A DNA stretch of 38,875 nt from an uncultured Verrucomicrobiota bacterium (GTDB lineage Bacteria > Verrucomicrobiota > Verrucomicrobiia > Palsa-1439). Positions 6,855 to 19,577 of this stretch are shown here, piece by piece; position 1 is the stretch's first letter; every line of letters starts with the position of its first letter. The stretch covers positions 1-38,875 of the forward strand of contig CAINDI010000145.1 of NCBI GenBank assembly GCA_903847335.1, read 5' to 3'. The position numbers and the translations under genes are program-made. Below the pieces are notes generated by a model. It saw only the letters and a program-made list of their open reading frames with translations, did no database searches and was not told the origin of the DNA.

Positions 6855-9800
6855 ATGCGCGAGCGCAAATATTACGGCAAATTGGGAGATGTGATTGAGC
6901 CACCTCAACTGATTGAGGCGTTGCTCAAATCCTACGAGGAATTTTTGCAAGCCAACGTACCGGTGAGTCGCCGGAAACCTGTTGGGCTGCAGACGGTCTT
7001 CAAAGAAGTGTTCCCAATCGAGAGCTATGACGGGCAAGCCACGCTTGATTTTGTCGATTATCAAATCGGCGATGTGAAGTTGTCGTGGTTAGATGCATTG
7101 AGCGAAGGCATTACTTTCAGCGCGCCGTTGCATGTCACCTTCCGCCTCAAAGATGCCAGCGGAACAAAGGAAGAAAAAGTGTACATGGGCGAAATTCCGC
7201 TCATGACACCTTCCGGTAGTTTCGTCATCAATGGCGCTGAGCGTGTCATCGTCAGTCAGCTCCACCGTTCGCCTGGTATTTGTTTTGAATCAACTATTCA
7301 CACCTCCGGTAAGGTGTTGTTTGGTTTCCGAATTATTCCAGACCGTGGCACTTGGCTCGAGTGTCAATTCGACCAAAATGATTTACTCAATGTTTATCTT
7401 GACCGCCGTCATCGTCGCCGGAAATTCCTTGTTACCACGTTCCTTCGGACGCTTGGCTATGGCAAAGACGAAGATATTCTCAAACTTTTTTATCAGATTG
7501 AAGATGTGAAGTTGAAAGACTTCACCACCGGTGAAGAAGAAAGCACAAAAGTTCTTATCGCCGATGTCGAGGACAAAGAAAAAGGCGTGGTTGTCGCACG
7601 CGCTTTCGAGCCGTTGACTAAAAATATTTGTCGGCAGCTTCAAGACCTCGGAATCGACAAAGTTAAAGTTGTAGATACCGTGGTGGATGATGGCGTGATT
7701 ATTAAGTGTCTCAAGAAGGATCCAACCAAGGATACCGAAGAGGCGCTCAAAGATATTTACCGTCGGCTCCGTCCTGGAGATCCGCCCACTGTGGCGAATG
7801 CGAATGCGCTCATCAAGCGTTTGTTTTTTGATGCGCGCCGGTACGACCTCGGTCGCGTCGGTCGGTACAAGATTAATCAGAAGCTCAACCGGAGCGTCGA
7901 CCTTGAAAGTCGAATTCTTGAAAAAGAAGATTTGATCGAAGCAATCCGGTACGTCACGAATTTGAAAAAGGGCGAAGGTTCGGTGGATGACATTGATCAT
8001 CTCGGTAGCCGCCGGTTGCGGTGCGTCGGCGAATTGCTCGCTAACCAATGCCGAATCGGGTTAGCCCGGACCGAACGTGTCGTCAAAGAGCGTATGACGT
8101 TGTTTGATGTGACCACCAACTCGATGACGCCGCAGGCACTCGTGAATCCGAAGGCGCTGTCAGCGGTGGTTCGTGATTTCTTTGGTCGTAGTCAATTGAG
8201 TCAGTTCATGGATCAGACCAATCCGCTTAGCGAGATGACGCACAAACGGCGTCTCTCTGCCCTCGGGCCGGGCGGCCTCTCACGCGACCGGGCAGGTTTT
8301 GAAGTTCGTGACGTGCATCCGTCGCATTACGGACGCATTTGTCCGATTGAAACACCTGAAGGTCCGAACATTGGTTTGATCAGCGCGATGTCGATTTATT
8401 GCCGAATCAATGAATTTGGTTTCATTGAAACACCGTACCGGAAGGTCAAGGATGGACGGGTGACGGGGCAGATTGATTATCTGACTGCTGACCAAGAAGA
8501 AAATTATGTTGTCGCACAGGCGAATATCGCAGTGGACAGCAAAGGTAATTTCCAAACCCAGAAGGCATCGTGCCGGTACAAAGGCGACTTCATCGAAGTC
8601 GAACCAGAGCGCGTGCATTACATGGACGTTTCGCCGAAGCAATTGGTTTCAGTTGCCGCCGGTTTGATTCCATTCCTTGAGCATGACGACGCAAATCGTG
8701 CGTTGATGGGCTCGAACATGCAACGTCAAGCAGTGCCGTTGTTGCAGAGCGAAGCACCGTTCGTCGGAACTGGTCTCGAAGGTTTGATTGCGCGGGATTC
8801 GAAGGTTTGTATCCTCGCAGATGAAGCCGGCGTTGTCGCATCGGTTACGGCACAACGAATCGTGATTACGAAAAACGGCGAGATGCCAGACGGTAAGCGA
8901 AAGTTGGTGACGGATTCCGAAAATCATCTTTGGGTTTACGAACTGCGGAAGTTCATGCGCTCGAATGCCGGTACCTGTTTTAACCAGAAACCGATTATTA
9001 AAGTCGGTGATAAAATTAAAAAGGGCCAAGTTCTCGCGGATGGACCAGCGTGTGACGGTGGCGAATTAGCGCTCGGACGGAATGCGCTTGTGGCGTTCAT
9101 GCCGTGGTGCGGTTACAACTTTGAAGACGCGATTCTTGTCAATGAGAAGCTCATCAAAGAAGACACATACACTTCGATTCATGTTGAAGAATATGAATGC
9201 GGTGCTCGCGATACCAAGCTCGGGCCGGAAGAAATTACGCGCGACATACCGAATGTTGGCGAAGAAGCGTTGAAAAATTTGGGTCACGACGGCGTCATTC
9301 GCATCGGTGCGGAAGTGAAGCCGGGTGATATTCTTGTCGGTAAAATTACGCCGAAGGGTGAAACTGAACTCGCGCCGGAAGAACGATTGCTTCGTGCGAT
9401 TTTCGGTGAAAAAGCGGCGGACGTAAAAGATACGTCGCTGCGCGTGCCCTCCGGTAGTTATGGGATTGTGATGGACGTGAAGGTTTCGTCCCGGACGGAA
9501 TTGGCGAAGCCGAAATTTACGCAGACTGAACTGCGCCGGCAACGCAAGACGATTGAAGACGATTACAAAACTAAGTCGACGGAACTCCGCGAAGAATTGA
9601 CCGATAAGTTGTCGAATATTCTGCTTGGTGAAAAGATTCCGTTGGACGTGGTGAATAGCGAAACCGGCGAAATTATTATTCCGGCGAATCGCAAAATTAC
9701 GAAGACGTTGCTCCGGAAGCTTTCAACGGTGTACGACCGAATTGAAATCGATCCGTCGCCGATTCGGATTAAGATTCGCGAAATCATTGGCGAGTTTGAA

Positions 9801-10643
9801 CACCGGTTCAGTGAAATGGAACTGGAACACGACCGGAAAACAGAACAAATCGAATCCGGTGAAGATGTCGATCCGGGAATTATCAAGCAGGTGAAAGTTT
9901 ATATTGCTAGTAAGCGTAAGCTTGGCGTTGGCGATAAGATGGCGGGCCGTCATGGTAACAAGGGTGTTATCGCGAAAATTCTACCGGAAGAAGATATGCC
10001 GTTCCTCATTGACGGTCAGCCGGTGGATATTGTTTTGAATCCGCTCGGCGTGCCAAGTCGTATGAACGTCGGTCAGGTGTTGGAAACGCACCTCGGTGTT
10101 GCGGCGAAGGCGCTTGGTTTTAATTTCACGTCACCGGTGTTTGATGGTGTGACGGAAAAAGAAATCAAAGACATGCTGCATGAAACGAAGAAGTCACCGG
10201 GATTTGAGTGGGTGACAATGCATGGTAAGACGCGACTCTATGACGGTCGGACCGGCGATACGTTCGATCAGGAAGTTGTGGTCGGTTATATTTATATGCT
10301 GAAGCTGCACCATTTGGTGGCAGACAAGATTCATGCGCGGGCGGTTGGACCGTACTCGTTGGTGACGCAGCAGCCGCTGGGCGGTAAGGCGCAATACGGC
10401 GGCCAACGTTTCGGTGAAATGGAAGTCTGGGCGATGGAAGCCTACGGCGCGGCCTATGCGTTGCAGGAATTGCTGACGGTTAAATCTGATGATGTGCAAG
10501 GGCGCACGCGGATTTATGAATCGATTGTGAAGGGTGAAAATACACTCGAAGCCGGAACACCGGAATCGTTCAATGTGTTGATGAAGGAAATGCAAAGTCT
10601 CTGCCTCGATGTTCGCGTCGGGAAGAGCGGAGGCGACAAGTAA
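6855..10643 (+). CDS. rpoB: DNA-directed RNA polymerase subunit beta
   Basis: RpoB forms one pincer of RNA polymerase and part of the active site. The protein is 1262 residues, somewhat shorter than the 1342 of E. coli, consistent with lack of some lineage-specific insertions. The rifampicin-binding cluster ([20 protein letters not shown], then RLSALGPGG, about residues 443-475) has the sensitive-type residues. RHGNKGV and [21 protein letters not shown] near the C-terminus are canonical. The ATG at 6855 follows GAGGAAATCAGA. rpoC begins two nt after the stop. Confidence 0.98.
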   Translation: MRERKYYGKLGDVIEPPQLIEALLKSYEEFLQANVPVSRRKPVGLQTVFKEVFPIESYDGQATLDFVDYQIGDVKLSWLDALSEGITFSAPLHVTFRLKDASGTKEEKVYMGEIPLMTPSGSFVINGAERVIVSQLHRSPGICFESTIHTSGKVLFGFRIIPDRGTWLECQFDQNDLLNVYLDRRHRRRKFLVTTFLRTLGYGKDEDILKLFYQIEDVKLKDFTTGEEESTKVLIADVEDKEKGVVVARAFEPLTKNICRQLQDLGIDKVKVVDTVVDDGVIIKCLKKDPTKDTEEALKDIYRRLRPGDPPTVANANALIKRLFFDARRYDLGRVGRYKINQKLNRSVDLESRILEKEDLIEAIRYVTNLKKGEGSVDDIDHLGSRRLRCVGELLANQCRIGLARTERVVKERMTLFDVTTNSMTPQALVNPKALSAVVRDFFGRSQLSQFMDQTNPLSEMTHKRRLSALGPGGLSRDRAGFEVRDVHPSHYGRICPIETPEGPNIGLISAMSIYCRINEFGFIETPYRKVKDGRVTGQIDYLTADQEENYVVAQANIAVDSKGNFQTQKASCRYKGDFIEVEPERVHYMDVSPKQLVSVAAGLIPFLEHDDANRALMGSNMQRQAVPLLQSEAPFVGTGLEGLIARDSKVCILADEAGVVASVTAQRIVITKNGEMPDGKRKLVTDSENHLWVYELRKFMRSNAGTCFNQKPIIKVGDKIKKGQVLADGPACDGGELALGRNALVAFMPWCGYNFEDAILVNEKLIKEDTYTSIHVEEYECGARDTKLGPEEITRDIPNVGEEALKNLGHDGVIRIGAEVKPGDILVGKITPKGETELAPEERLLRAIFGEKAADVKDTSLRVPSGSYGIVMDVKVSSRTELAKPKFTQTELRRQRKTIEDDYKTKSTELREELTDKLSNILLGEKIPLDVVNSETGEIIIPANRKITKTLLRKLSTVYDRIEIDPSPIRIKIREIIGEFEHRFSEMELEHDRKTEQIESGEDVDPGIIKQVKVYIASKRKLGVGDKMAGRHGNKGVIAKILPEEDMPFLIDGQPVDIVLNPLGVPSRMNVGQVLETHLGVAAKALGFNFTSPVFDGVTEKEIKDMLHETKKSPGFEWVTMHGKTRLYDGRTGDTFDQEVVVGYIYMLKLHHLVADKIHARAVGPYSLVTQQPLGGKAQYGGQRFGEMEVWAMEAYGAAYALQELLTVKSDDVQGRTRIYESIVKGENTLEAGTPESFNVLMKEMQSLCLDVRVGKSGGDK

Positions 10644-10645
10644 TC

Positions 10646-13600
10646 ATGAGCACCACTACCAAGACTACTGCGGATATCGTTACGCCAACAACGCCAACCG
10701 CAACTGCGGCGGCGCGCGCGGCACTCGGACTCGAAAAAGCTGAGGCATTTGATAACGTCAGTATCGGAATTGCGGCGCCAGATGTGATTCGTTCATGGTC
10801 ACACGGCGAGGTGAAAAATCCGGAGACGATTAATTACCGGACGTTCAAACCGGAAAAAGGCGGCTTGTTCTGTGAGCGTATTTTCGGGCCAGTGCGCGAC
10901 TGGGAATGTAATTGCGGCAAGTACAAACGCATCAAACATCGTGGCGTAATCTGCGACCGGTGCGGCGTTGAAGTGACTCTGGCGCGCGTGCGTCGGGAGC
11001 GTATGGGGCATATTGAACTCGCGGTGCCGGTGAGTCATATTTGGTTTTTCAAGGCGATGCCGTCGCGCTTGGGTTTGATGCTCGACTTGACGGCGCGCGA
11101 GCTGGAACGCGTGTTGTATTACGAAGATTATGTGGTGATTGACGAAGGTAAAACGCCGCTCAAGGCGAAGCAATTGCTAACGGAAATGGAATACCGTGAA
11201 GCGCGCGAGCAATACGGCGACGGATTCGTCGCGAAGATGGGTGCGGAAGCGGTGAAAGATTTGCTCTCCCGGATTGATCTCCGGAAGAATGCGCACGACT
11301 TGGAGCATCAGCTTGATACGACTAAGAGCAAGCAGATTAAAAAGAAAGTTGCCAAGCGATTAAAAATCACGAAAGCGTTTCTCGCCTCAAAAATGCGGCC
11401 GGAGTGGTTGGTGCTCGAAGTGCTGCCAGTAATTCCGCCAGATTTGCGTCCACTCGTGCCACTGGAAGGTGGGCGGTTTGCGACGAGCGATCTTAATGAT
11501 TTGTACCGGCGCGTTATCAACCGGAATAACCGGTTGAAGAATTTGCTCCAGCTTCGGACACCGGATGTGATTATCCGGAACGAGAAGCGCATGCTGCAGG
11601 AAGCGGTCGATGCGTTGCTTGATAACGGTCGTCATGGCCGGCCAGTGACTGGTGCCGGTGGACGTTCGTTAAAGTCGCTCGCTGACATGCTCAAAGGTAA
11701 GTCGGGACGGTTCCGTCAAAATTTACTCGGTAAGCGCGTGGATTATTCGGGTCGGTCGGTCATCGTCATCGGGCCGGAGCTTAAACTCAATCAATGCGGG
11801 TTGCCGAAGAAGATGGCGCTCGTTTTGTTCGAGCCGTTTATCATTCGACGATTGCGCGAAATGGGTTTGGTACACACGATTCGCTCGGCGAAAAAATTGA
11901 TTGAACGTCAAGCACCGGAAGTTTGGGATATTCTCGACGAAGTCACGAAGGGGCATCCGGTCATGCTCAATCGCGCGCCGACGTTGCACCGGCTTTCGAT
12001 TCAAGCTTTCGAGCCGCAACTAATCGAAGGCGAAGCGATTCGAATTCATCCGTTGGTTTGTACAGCTTACAATGCGGACTTCGACGGTGACCAAATGGCC
12101 GTGCATGTGCCGCTGTCAATCGAAGCGCAGATGGAAGCGCGGATGTTGATGTTGGCGACAAATAATATTTTCTCGCCATCCTCCGGTAAGCCGATTACGA
12201 CGCCGACGCAGGATATTGCGTTGGGCGTGTACTACCTCACGAATGTTGGCAAGGACAAGGTTGCGGAAGGATCCCGTCCGAAGTTGTTTAATGGTCTGGA
12301 CGAAGTATTTTTTGTGCGGGATGAAAAAGATGTCAAGATTCACGAGAAGATTCGTCTGAAGAATCCGGATTATGGTCGGAAGACAGTCTATGGCGACGCG
12401 GTCTCGAAAGTTATTGAAACCACAGTTGGTCGTGTAATCTTTAATGAAATTTGGCCGGCGGAACTCGGTTTTCATAACAAGAACGTCAACAAATCTACGC
12501 TGGGTGAAATTATTTGGCAGTGCTACCGGACAGCTGGTCATGCGCGTACTGTCGAGGTGCTCGATAAGTTGAAGGCGCTTGGTTTTGACAGCGCAACGCG
12601 AGCCGGTATTTCTATCGGTATTGACGACATGATTGTGCCGAAGGAGAAGAACGAAGTTATTCACGGCGCTCAAAAAGATGTCGGCGAAGTTGAAAAACAA
12701 TACCGGCGCGGTGTGATTACTGACGGCGAACGGTATAACAAGATTGTTGATATTTGGACGCACGCGACCGACAAAATTTCGTCGATCATGTACAGCGCGA
12801 TGGAACACAACGGCGGCAAGGCTGAGTTGAATCCAGTGTTCATGATGGTTGACTCCAAGGCGCGTGGTTCGAAACAACAAATCCGTCAGCTTGCTGGTAT
12901 GCGTGGTTTGATGGCGAAGCCGTCCGGCGAAATTATTGAGCGGCCGATTTTGTCGAACTTCCGTGAAGGATTGACGGTTCTCGAATACTTCATCTCGACG
13001 CACGGTGCGCGTAAAGGTTTGGCGGATACCGCGCTGAAGACCGCGGACTCTGGCTACATGACGCGAAAACTTGTGGACGTTGCGCAAGATGTAATCATTC
13101 TTGAAGAAGACTGCGGCACGGTTAACGGAATTGTCGTCAAACCGATTTACGAAGGCGAAGACGAAATCGTGAAGTTGACTGAACGGATTGTCGGACGCAC
13201 GGCAGCGGAAGATATTACCGATCCAGTTTCGAAAAAGAAAATTGTTAAAGCGAATACTGAAATTAATGAGGCGACGGCTGATGCGATTAGTAAGCTCGGC
13301 TTGGAGCGCATCAAGATTCGGTCGGTGCTGACGTGCGAATCGCGTCGCGGGACTTGCGCTCAGTGCTACGGACGTAACCTTGCGACCGGCAATCTTGTGA
13401 AGATTGGGCAAGCAGTCGGAATTATTGCCGCCCAATCTATTGGTGAGCCTGGTACACAGTTAACGATGCGTACCTTCCATATCGGTGGTACGGCGAGTCA
13501 GGTGTTTAAGCAGCCGCAAATCAAAGCGAAAAATGACGGTATCGTCCGGTATCATGAATTGCGTGCGGTCAAGCGTATCGAAGGCAATTGGGTTGTGTTG

Positions 13601-14818
13601 AATAAGAATGGGCAAGTTGCCATTTACAATGCCGAAGGCCGGGAACTCGAGCGCTACACGGTCGTGGTCGGTGCAGAAATTATCGCAGCCGACGGCGGCA
13701 CTGTGAAAAAAGGGGAGATTTTTGTCCAGTGGGATCCGTATAATGTACCGGTGTTGTCGGAAATGGCCGGCACAGTTAAATTTAATGATTTGATTGAAGG
13801 CATCACGATTAAGCGTGAACTCGACGAAGCGACCGGTTTGATGGGCACGGTTGTTATCGAGCACAAAGAAGATCTGCATCCGCAGATTAATATCGTGAAT
13901 GATGCCGGTGAAGTACTGGCATTCTATAGCATTCCTGCTGGTGCGCACATCGTCGTGGAAGAACGGACGAAGGTGCAAGGCGGTGGATTGTTAGCGAAGA
14001 CGCCGCGTAAGGTTTTTAAAACGAAAGATATTACCGGTGGTTTACCGCGCGTTGCGGAATTGTTCGAGGCGCGTCGTCCGAAAGATGCTGCTGAAATTGC
14101 GAAGATCGACGGCTTAGTGGATTTTGCCGGTACCGTACGTGGTAAGCGCCGGATTCTTGTCAAAGATCCGAAGAGCGGTGCAGAGGAAGAGCATCTCATT
14201 CCGATTTCGAAACACATCATTGTGTTCCGTGGTGATGTCGTAAAAAAAGGTCAGCAGCTGACGGAGGGTCCGGTTGTGCCGCACGAAATTTTGGAAGTTT
14301 GCGGACCGCAGGACTTGCAAGAATATCTCGTCAATGAAGTACAAGAAGTTTACCGGCTACAAGGCGTCGAAATTAACGACAAGCATATTGAAATTATTGT
14401 GCGTCAAATGTTGCGCAAGGTGCGCGTTGTCGATCCGGGGGATACAAAATTCTTGTGGGATGATCAGATTGATAAGATCACCTTCGAGGAGGAAAACAAG
14501 CGCGTGGCTGAAGCGGGCGGCAAACCTGCTGAAGCACAGCCGGTATTACTTGGTATTACTAAAGCATCGCTGAGTACGGAATCATTTATCAGTGCCGCAT
14601 CATTCCAAGACACGACGAGAGTGCTGACGGAAGCAGCGACGCACGGTCGCGTGGATACATTGCGTGGCTTCAAAGAAAACGTAATTATGGGGCATTTAAT
14701 CCCTGCGGGAACGGGATATTCGAAGCACCGGAATCTGCGAGTTGTTGCGCTCGGAGAGCCAGTTGAGCAACCAGAAGAAAAACTGATTGAGCAGTCAGTG
14801 GAGATTGTGGAAGAATAA
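10646..14818 (+). CDS. rpoC: DNA-directed RNA polymerase subunit beta-prime
   Basis: RpoC carries the catalytic centre of RNA polymerase. The 1390-residue protein has the N-terminal zinc ribbon (C88, C90, C103, C106), the catalytic NADFDGD motif with D478, D480 and D482 binding Mg, and the second zinc site (C823, C897, C904, C907). The N-terminus has a Thr/Ala-rich extension of about 35 residues before the conserved [18 protein letters not shown], and the C-terminus has an acidic tail. rpoB and rpoC are separate genes here. Confidence 0.98.
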   Translation: MSTTTKTTADIVTPTTPTATAAARAALGLEKAEAFDNVSIGIAAPDVIRSWSHGEVKNPETINYRTFKPEKGGLFCERIFGPVRDWECNCGKYKRIKHRGVICDRCGVEVTLARVRRERMGHIELAVPVSHIWFFKAMPSRLGLMLDLTARELERVLYYEDYVVIDEGKTPLKAKQLLTEMEYREAREQYGDGFVAKMGAEAVKDLLSRIDLRKNAHDLEHQLDTTKSKQIKKKVAKRLKITKAFLASKMRPEWLVLEVLPVIPPDLRPLVPLEGGRFATSDLNDLYRRVINRNNRLKNLLQLRTPDVIIRNEKRMLQEAVDALLDNGRHGRPVTGAGGRSLKSLADMLKGKSGRFRQNLLGKRVDYSGRSVIVIGPELKLNQCGLPKKMALVLFEPFIIRRLREMGLVHTIRSAKKLIERQAPEVWDILDEVTKGHPVMLNRAPTLHRLSIQAFEPQLIEGEAIRIHPLVCTAYNADFDGDQMAVHVPLSIEAQMEARMLMLATNNIFSPSSGKPITTPTQDIALGVYYLTNVGKDKVAEGSRPKLFNGLDEVFFVRDEKDVKIHEKIRLKNPDYGRKTVYGDAVSKVIETTVGRVIFNEIWPAELGFHNKNVNKSTLGEIIWQCYRTAGHARTVEVLDKLKALGFDSATRAGISIGIDDMIVPKEKNEVIHGAQKDVGEVEKQYRRGVITDGERYNKIVDIWTHATDKISSIMYSAMEHNGGKAELNPVFMMVDSKARGSKQQIRQLAGMRGLMAKPSGEIIERPILSNFREGLTVLEYFISTHGARKGLADTALKTADSGYMTRKLVDVAQDVIILEEDCGTVNGIVVKPIYEGEDEIVKLTERIVGRTAAEDITDPVSKKKIVKANTEINEATADAISKLGLERIKIRSVLTCESRRGTCAQCYGRNLATGNLVKIGQAVGIIAAQSIGEPGTQLTMRTFHIGGTASQVFKQPQIKAKNDGIVRYHELRAVKRIEGNWVVLNKNGQVAIYNAEGRELERYTVVVGAEIIAADGGTVKKGEIFVQWDPYNVPVLSEMAGTVKFNDLIEGITIKRELDEATGLMGTVVIEHKEDLHPQINIVNDAGEVLAFYSIPAGAHIVVEERTKVQGGGLLAKTPRKVFKTKDITGGLPRVAELFEARRPKDAAEIAKIDGLVDFAGTVRGKRRILVKDPKSGAEEEHLIPISKHIIVFRGDVVKKGQQLTEGPVVPHEILEVCGPQDLQEYLVNEVQEVYRLQGVEINDKHIEIIVRQMLRKVRVVDPGDTKFLWDDQIDKITFEEENKRVAEAGGKPAEAQPVLLGITKASLSTESFISAASFQDTTRVLTEAATHGRVDTLRGFKENVIMGHLIPAGTGYSKHRNLRVVALGEPVEQPEEKLIEQSVEIVEE

Positions 14819-14915
14819 AAATTGCAGAAAGTTGAGAAAATAACTTGCGCTAATTAGTGCGGACTGATAATTTCCACACTCCCCGCGCAGAAGTGTGCAG
14901 GACTAATTTTTAACA
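14819..14915 (+). promoter_or_regulatory. rpoC-rpsL intergenic region with two dyads
   Basis: This 97-nt gap is one of the longest breaks in the cluster. It contains the dyad GCGCTAATTAGTGC (about 14848-14861) and a hairpin CACACT/AGTGTG over an 11-nt loop (about 14875-14897). A poor promoter-like pair, TTGCGC and TAATTT with a 17-nt spacer, overlaps the first dyad. It may be a secondary promoter or processing point for the str segment; evidence is weak. Confidence 0.35.
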
Positions 14916-15314
14916 ATGCCGACAATCAATCAATTAATTCGTAAAGGACGTGACAGGTTGAAGTCGCGGTCGAAGTCGCCCGCACTTGAAAACTGTCCGC
15001 AACGTCGTGGTGTCTGCTTACAGGTGATGACGCGTACGCCAAAGAAACCAAATTCGGCGTTGCGAAAAGTTGCCAAAGTTCGTTTGACCAATGGCACAGA
15101 AATCATTGCCTACATTCCTGATGAGGGTCACAACTTGCAAGAACACTCGATTGTTCTGGTGCGTGGTGGACGTGTGAAAGATTTGCCGGGCGTGCGTTAC
15201 CACATTGTGCGTGGAACGCTGGATGCGCTTGGGGTGGAAAAGCGGCGTCGCAGCCGTTCGAAATACGGCGTGAAACGCCCGAAGGAGGCCGCGGCCAAGC
15301 CAGCGGCAAAATAA
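14916..15314 (+). CDS. rpsL: 30S ribosomal protein S12
   Basis: S12 monitors codon-anticodon pairing in the decoding centre. The 132-residue protein has canonical [31 protein letters not shown] (with the streptomycin-sensitive lysine) and [14 protein letters not shown] basic, alanine-rich tail ([13 protein letters not shown]) extends the usual C-terminus by about eight residues. It opens the str segment, five nt before rpsG. Confidence 0.98.
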   Translation: MPTINQLIRKGRDRLKSRSKSPALENCPQRRGVCLQVMTRTPKKPNSALRKVAKVRLTNGTEIIAYIPDEGHNLQEHSIVLVRGGRVKDLPGVRYHIVRGTLDALGVEKRRRSRSKYGVKRPKEAAAKPAAK

Positions 15315-15319
15315 TTTAG

Positions 15320-15790
15320 ATGCGTAGACACCGATCAGAACGAAGAGTCCGTCCCGGCGATCCAAGATTCAATAGTCAGTTGATTACGCGGATGATTAAT
15401 ACTGTAATGCGTGGTGGTAAAAAATCAGTAGCTGAACGTGTGGTGTATGGCGCGTTTGACCGGATTGCAGAAAAGAATAAAGACAAGAGTCCAATGGATG
15501 TCTTGCAGGCCGCGATGGATAACGTGAAGCCGAAGTTGGAAGTCAAATCCAGGCGTGTAGGTGGTGCAAACTATCAGGTGCCGGTGGAGGTAACTTCTGA
15601 CCGTCAGGAAGCATTGGCACTGCGCTGGATGATTGATTATGCTAAAGGTCGTAAGGCGACCGGTATGACGGATGCATTGGCATCAGAAATTATGGATGCT
15701 GCCAATAACACCGGTTCGGCAGTTAAAAAACGTGAAGATATGCACAAGATGGCGCAGGCTAACCGGGCTTTTGCGCACTACCGCTGGTAG
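15320..15790 (+). CDS. rpsG: 30S ribosomal protein S7
   Basis: S7 nucleates assembly of the 30S head and contacts E-site tRNA. The 156-residue protein has the expected length and motifs (MRRHRSERRVRPGDPRFNS at the N-terminus, RRVGGANYQVPVEV, LRWMIDYAKGR, C-terminal AFAHYRW). The 5-nt rpsL-rpsG gap leaves no room for the S7 repressor site that E. coli has between these genes. Confidence 0.98.
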   Translation: MRRHRSERRVRPGDPRFNSQLITRMINTVMRGGKKSVAERVVYGAFDRIAEKNKDKSPMDVLQAAMDNVKPKLEVKSRRVGGANYQVPVEVTSDRQEALALRWMIDYAKGRKATGMTDALASEIMDAANNTGSAVKKREDMHKMAQANRAFAHYRW

Positions 15791-15851
15791 TAGTCTTTGG
15801 ATAGTCTTACCAAGAAAAGTTCATCGGGAATAACTTTCGTTAGAGATAAAA

Positions 15852-18008
15852 ATGGTAGCTGTTGCTGAACAATCGAAGATACAGACGAAGTCGCGGTCCG
15901 ACGCGAAGCGCCAAGTGACGCTGGAGCGGACACGCAACATCGGGATTTGTGCGCACATCGACGCCGGTAAAACGACGACGACGGAGCGGATTCTTTACTA
16001 TACCGGTAAGGTGTATAAGATTGGTGAAGTTCACGAAGGCACTGCGACCATGGACTGGATGGAGCAGGAGCAAGAACGCGGCATTACAATTACCAGTGCT
16101 GCAACGACATGTTTCTGGCATGACCACCGGATCAATATTATTGACACGCCTGGGCACGTCGATTTTACGGTTGAAGTTGAACGCAGCTTGCGCGTGTTGG
16201 ATGGCGCTTGCGCTGTGTTCTGTGCTGTTGGCGGTGTCGAACCACAATCAGAAACGGTTTGGCGGCAGGCGAACAAGTATAAAGTTCCGCGGATCGCTTT
16301 TGTTAATAAAATGGATCGTACCGGTGCTGACTTCGAGGCAGCGGTTGCGCAGATGCGTGATCGACTTGCGGCAAACGCTGTTCCTATTCAATTGCCAATT
16401 GGGAAAGAATCCGCGTTCAAGGGGATTATTGATCTCGTTGAGATGAAGGCGCACATTTGGTCGGGCGAAGAACTCGGCGCGCAATTTGAGGTGACTGATA
16501 TTCCAGCGGACTTGCAGGAGTATGCGAAAGCTGCGCACACCAAGCTGGTGGAAGCGATTGCCGATAAAGATGAAGAGACCACGAATCTTTATCTCGAAGG
16601 TAAAGAAATTTCGATTGAACAGTTAAAGGCTGGCCTCCGGCGGTTGGTCATTAAGAACGAACTCGTACCGGTGGTCTGTGGTTCAGCCTTTAAGAACAAA
16701 GGCGTGCAGCCATTGCTCAATGCGGTGGTGGATTACTTGCCTTCACCGGTGGACATTCCGGATGTTTCCGGGATGAATCCCGACAGTAAGGTGCCAGAAA
16801 CGCGACCAGCGGATGACAATGCGAAATTTAGTGCGCTGGCATTTAAGATTTGGACTGATCCGTATGCTGGTAAATTGATTTTTTTCCGCGTGTATTCCGG
16901 TAAAGCCACAAAAGGTATGACGGTGTACAATCCTCGAAATAACAAACGCGAGCGTATCGGTCGGCTCCTTGAAATGCACGCCAATCACCGGCAAGAAATT
17001 GATACGGTGTACTCTGGTGATATCGGCGCGTTGGTTGGTCTAAAAAATATTACCACCGGTGACACGATTTGCGACGAAGACGAAACGATTTTGCTCGAGT
17101 CGATTACGTTTCCAGAGCCGGTTATTTCGATGGCGATTGAGCCGAATACGAAAGCGGATCGCGAGAAGATGGCGACTGCACTGCAACGTCTTGCTGAAGA
17201 AGATCCGACTTTCCGGTTGACTAGCAATCACGAAACCGGTCAGACCATTATTTCCGGTATGGGTGAGTTACACCTCGACATTATCAAAGACCGGATGTTC
17301 CGAGAATTTAACGTTGGCGCTACCGCTGGTCGTCCGCAGGTGGCTTACCGGGAGACAATCACGAAGTCTGCTGAGGGCGAAGGTAAATTTATCCGTCAAT
17401 CGGGTGGTCGCGGTCAATACGGTCACGCTTGCATCACAATTGCGCGTGGTGAAAAAGGTTCTGGCGTTGTTGTTGAAGACGAAACTGTCGGCGGTTCAAT
17501 TCCTCGCGAATACATCGGAGCGGTTGAGGATGGCATCATTGAGGCGGCGCAGACTGGCGTGCTCGGTGGTTATCCGATGGTGGATGTGAAAGTTGAAATT
17601 GTTGACGGCACATTCCATGAAGTCGATAGCTCGGAAATCGCATTCAAAATGGCTGGAATTTTCGCATTCAAGGATGCTTGTAAAAAAGCGGGCGCAATCA
17701 TGCTTGAGCCGATTATGAGTGTTGAAGTAATCACGCCCGAAGAGCACATGGGTGATGTGATTGGTGATTTGAATAGTCGGCGTGGTAAAATTAGTCACAT
17801 TGAATCGCGCTCAAATTCAACCATCGTCCATGCGACCGTGGCATTGGCGGAAATGTTTGGTTATGCGACCGGATTGCGGTCATTGACAAAAGGCCGGGCG
17901 AGTTATTCGATGGAGCCGGCGGCGTTTGAGAAGGTGCCGGAAAACGTTCTCGCAACAATTTTGGATAAGTTAACTGTCGATAAAGCCGCCGAGGCGCAGA
18001 AGAAATGA
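15852..18008 (+). CDS. fusA: Elongation factor G
   Basis: EF-G is the GTPase that drives ribosomal translocation. The 718-residue protein has P-loop [15 protein letters not shown], switch I with the normal [16 protein letters not shown] and NKMD, followed by domains II-V ending in the TKGRASYSM region. The canonical switch I here contrasts with the altered one in EF-Tu. A basic N-terminal extension of about 30 residues precedes the P-loop. fusA overlaps rpsJ by four nt (ATGA) instead of being followed by tuf. Confidence 0.98.
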   Translation: MVAVAEQSKIQTKSRSDAKRQVTLERTRNIGICAHIDAGKTTTTERILYYTGKVYKIGEVHEGTATMDWMEQEQERGITITSAATTCFWHDHRINIIDTPGHVDFTVEVERSLRVLDGACAVFCAVGGVEPQSETVWRQANKYKVPRIAFVNKMDRTGADFEAAVAQMRDRLAANAVPIQLPIGKESAFKGIIDLVEMKAHIWSGEELGAQFEVTDIPADLQEYAKAAHTKLVEAIADKDEETTNLYLEGKEISIEQLKAGLRRLVIKNELVPVVCGSAFKNKGVQPLLNAVVDYLPSPVDIPDVSGMNPDSKVPETRPADDNAKFSALAFKIWTDPYAGKLIFFRVYSGKATKGMTVYNPRNNKRERIGRLLEMHANHRQEIDTVYSGDIGALVGLKNITTGDTICDEDETILLESITFPEPVISMAIEPNTKADREKMATALQRLAEEDPTFRLTSNHETGQTIISGMGELHLDIIKDRMFREFNVGATAGRPQVAYRETITKSAEGEGKFIRQSGGRGQYGHACITIARGEKGSGVVVEDETVGGSIPREYIGAVEDGIIEAAQTGVLGGYPMVDVKVEIVDGTFHEVDSSEIAFKMAGIFAFKDACKKAGAIMLEPIMSVEVITPEEHMGDVIGDLNSRRGKISHIESRSNSTIVHATVALAEMFGYATGLRSLTKGRASYSMEPAAFEKVPENVLATILDKLTVDKAAEAQKK

Positions 18009-18313
18009 ATAATCAGCGTATCAGAATCCGTTTGAAAGGGTACGATCACCGGCTGCTGGATCAGTCAGCGCACGAGATCGTCGAAACTGCGAAGCGCACC
18101 GGCGCGAAAGTTGCCGGTCCGATTCCGTTGCCGACCGACATTTGGCGGCACACAGTCAATCGTTCGCCGCACTGCGATAAGAAATCAATGGAGTCATTTG
18201 AAATGCGGACGCACAAGCGGTTGTTGGATATTATTGATCCGACGGCGAAGACAGTGGATGAATTGAAGAAACTTAACCTCCCGGCAGGCGTGGACATCAC
18301 GATTAAGATTTAG
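18005..18313 (+). CDS. rpsJ: 30S ribosomal protein S10 (NusE)
   Basis: S10 is a 30S head protein that also binds NusB and NusG in antitermination. The 102-residue protein is canonical ([28 protein letters not shown] in two adjoining stretches, [21 protein letters not shown], then [10 protein letters not shown]). Its ATG lies inside the fusA stop (ATGA), so the S10 operon has no separate leader and the L4-dependent attenuator known from E. coli is absent. Confidence 0.98.
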   Translation: MNNQRIRIRLKGYDHRLLDQSAHEIVETAKRTGAKVAGPIPLPTDIWRHTVNRSPHCDKKSMESFEMRTHKRLLDIIDPTAKTVDELKKLNLPAGVDITIKI

Positions 18314-18315
18314 TC

Positions 18316-18951
18316 ATGGAACTCCTCGGAAAAAAAATTGGAATGACGCAGATTTTCGACGCGAAGGGCAACTTCATTGGCGTGACCGCCATCGAAGTTG
18401 GTCCGTGTACGGTTCTGCAAAAGAAATCCCCAGAAACTGATGGCTATCACGCCGTACAACTTGGGTTTGGCGAGCGTAAACCAAAGCATGCGACGAAGCC
18501 GATGATTGGACATTGTAAAAAAGCAAACGCAGCTCCGGCGAGATCCATTCGAGAGTACCGGACGGAAGCACCGGTTGCATTTAATGTTGGCGATAAGATT
18601 ACGGTGAAAGAATTTCAGCCCGGCCAATTCGTGGATGTGATTGGGACGAGCAAGGGCAAGGGTTTTCAAGGTGTGGTGTTCCGTTATAAATTTGCCGGTG
18701 GTCCGATGACACACGGTAATAAAGGTTGGAAACGTCGGACCGGTGCGATTGGTGGACGTTTATTCCCTGGGCGCGTGTTTCGTGGTCAGAGAATGCCAGG
18801 TCACATGGGAAATGCACAAATTACCACGCAAAATTTACGGGTTGTCCAAGTGCGGGAAGCGGATAACCTGTTGCTAATCGAAGGCGCGGTGCCAGGTCCT
18901 CGTGGCGCAGTCGTCGTGATTCGGCACGCGAAGAAGAAGAGTAGCAAATGA
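18316..18951 (+). CDS. rplC: 50S ribosomal protein L3
   Basis: L3 is an early assembly protein reaching the peptidyl transferase centre. The 211-residue protein has MELLGKKIGMTQIFDAKGNF, then KGFQGVVFRYKF and GRVFRGQRMPGHMGN. The residue at the PrmB-methylated glutamine of E. coli (GQMGN) is His here (GHMGN). It starts two nt after rpsJ and overlaps rplD by four nt. Confidence 0.97.
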   Translation: MELLGKKIGMTQIFDAKGNFIGVTAIEVGPCTVLQKKSPETDGYHAVQLGFGERKPKHATKPMIGHCKKANAAPARSIREYRTEAPVAFNVGDKITVKEFQPGQFVDVIGTSKGKGFQGVVFRYKFAGGPMTHGNKGWKRRTGAIGGRLFPGRVFRGQRMPGHMGNAQITTQNLRVVQVREADNLLLIEGAVPGPRGAVVVIRHAKKKSSK

Positions 18952-19577
18952 AGATTTCTGTGATTAATACAGCCGGTGTTGCGAAGGGTGAAATTGAAAT
19001 CGCCGATGAACTCATCATTAAGACCGGAAAAGGTTCGCAAGCTGTGCACGATGCAGTGGTGGCGTACCGGGCCAATCAACGGCTCGGTACACACAAAACG
19101 AAGATGATTGGCGATGTTGCCGGTAGCGGTAAAAAGCCGTGGAAACAAAAAGGCACCGGTCGCGCGCGTGCTGGTTCGTTTGCTTCGCCGATTTGGCGGG
19201 GTGGCGGTATCGCTCACGGACCACAACCGCGAGATTACTCGATAAAGATTAATAAGAAGACTAGAGATTTGGCGTTGCGTAAGGTTTTGAGTGAACGGTT
19301 GATTGCCGGAGACATTGTGGTTGTGGATGAGTTGAAGTTAACCAGTCCGAAAACAAAAGATTTTGTCGGATTGCTCAGCAAGGTTGGCGCAGTGAATGGC
19401 GTGACTTTGGTGGTGACGGATGTGGTTGAAAAGAATTTAAAATTGGCGGCGCGTAACTTGCCGGCAGTCCAAGTTGAAGTCGCAGATTCAGTCAATACCT
19501 ATGAGTTATTGCGCTTTGATAAGATTGTGGTGACAAAAGCGGGCTTCGCAAAATTAGCAGCGCGGGTGGGTAAGTAA
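18948..19577 (+). CDS. rplD: 50S ribosomal protein L4
   Basis: L4 lines the exit tunnel and in some bacteria represses its own operon. The 209-residue protein has the conserved loop KKPWKQKGTGRARAGS followed by PIWRGGGIAHGP. Start and stop overlap the neighbours (ATGA with rplC, TAATG with rplW), so these three genes are tightly coupled. Confidence 0.97.
   Translation: MKISVINTAGVAKGEIEIADELIIKTGKGSQAVHDAVVAYRANQRLGTHKTKMIGDVAGSGKKPWKQKGTGRARAGSFASPIWRGGGIAHGPQPRDYSIKINKKTRDLALRKVLSERLIAGDIVVVDELKLTSPKTKDFVGLLSKVGAVNGVTLVVTDVVEKNLKLAARNLPAVQVEVADSVNTYELLRFDKIVVTKAGFAKLAARVGK

Noticed and set aside
12116-13435. Long open frame (439 codons) on the minus strand inside rpoC
   Set aside because: It lies fully within rpoC, which has catalytic and zinc motifs; the product is rich in Arg, Asn and Phe without domain signals, as expected of an antisense shadow.
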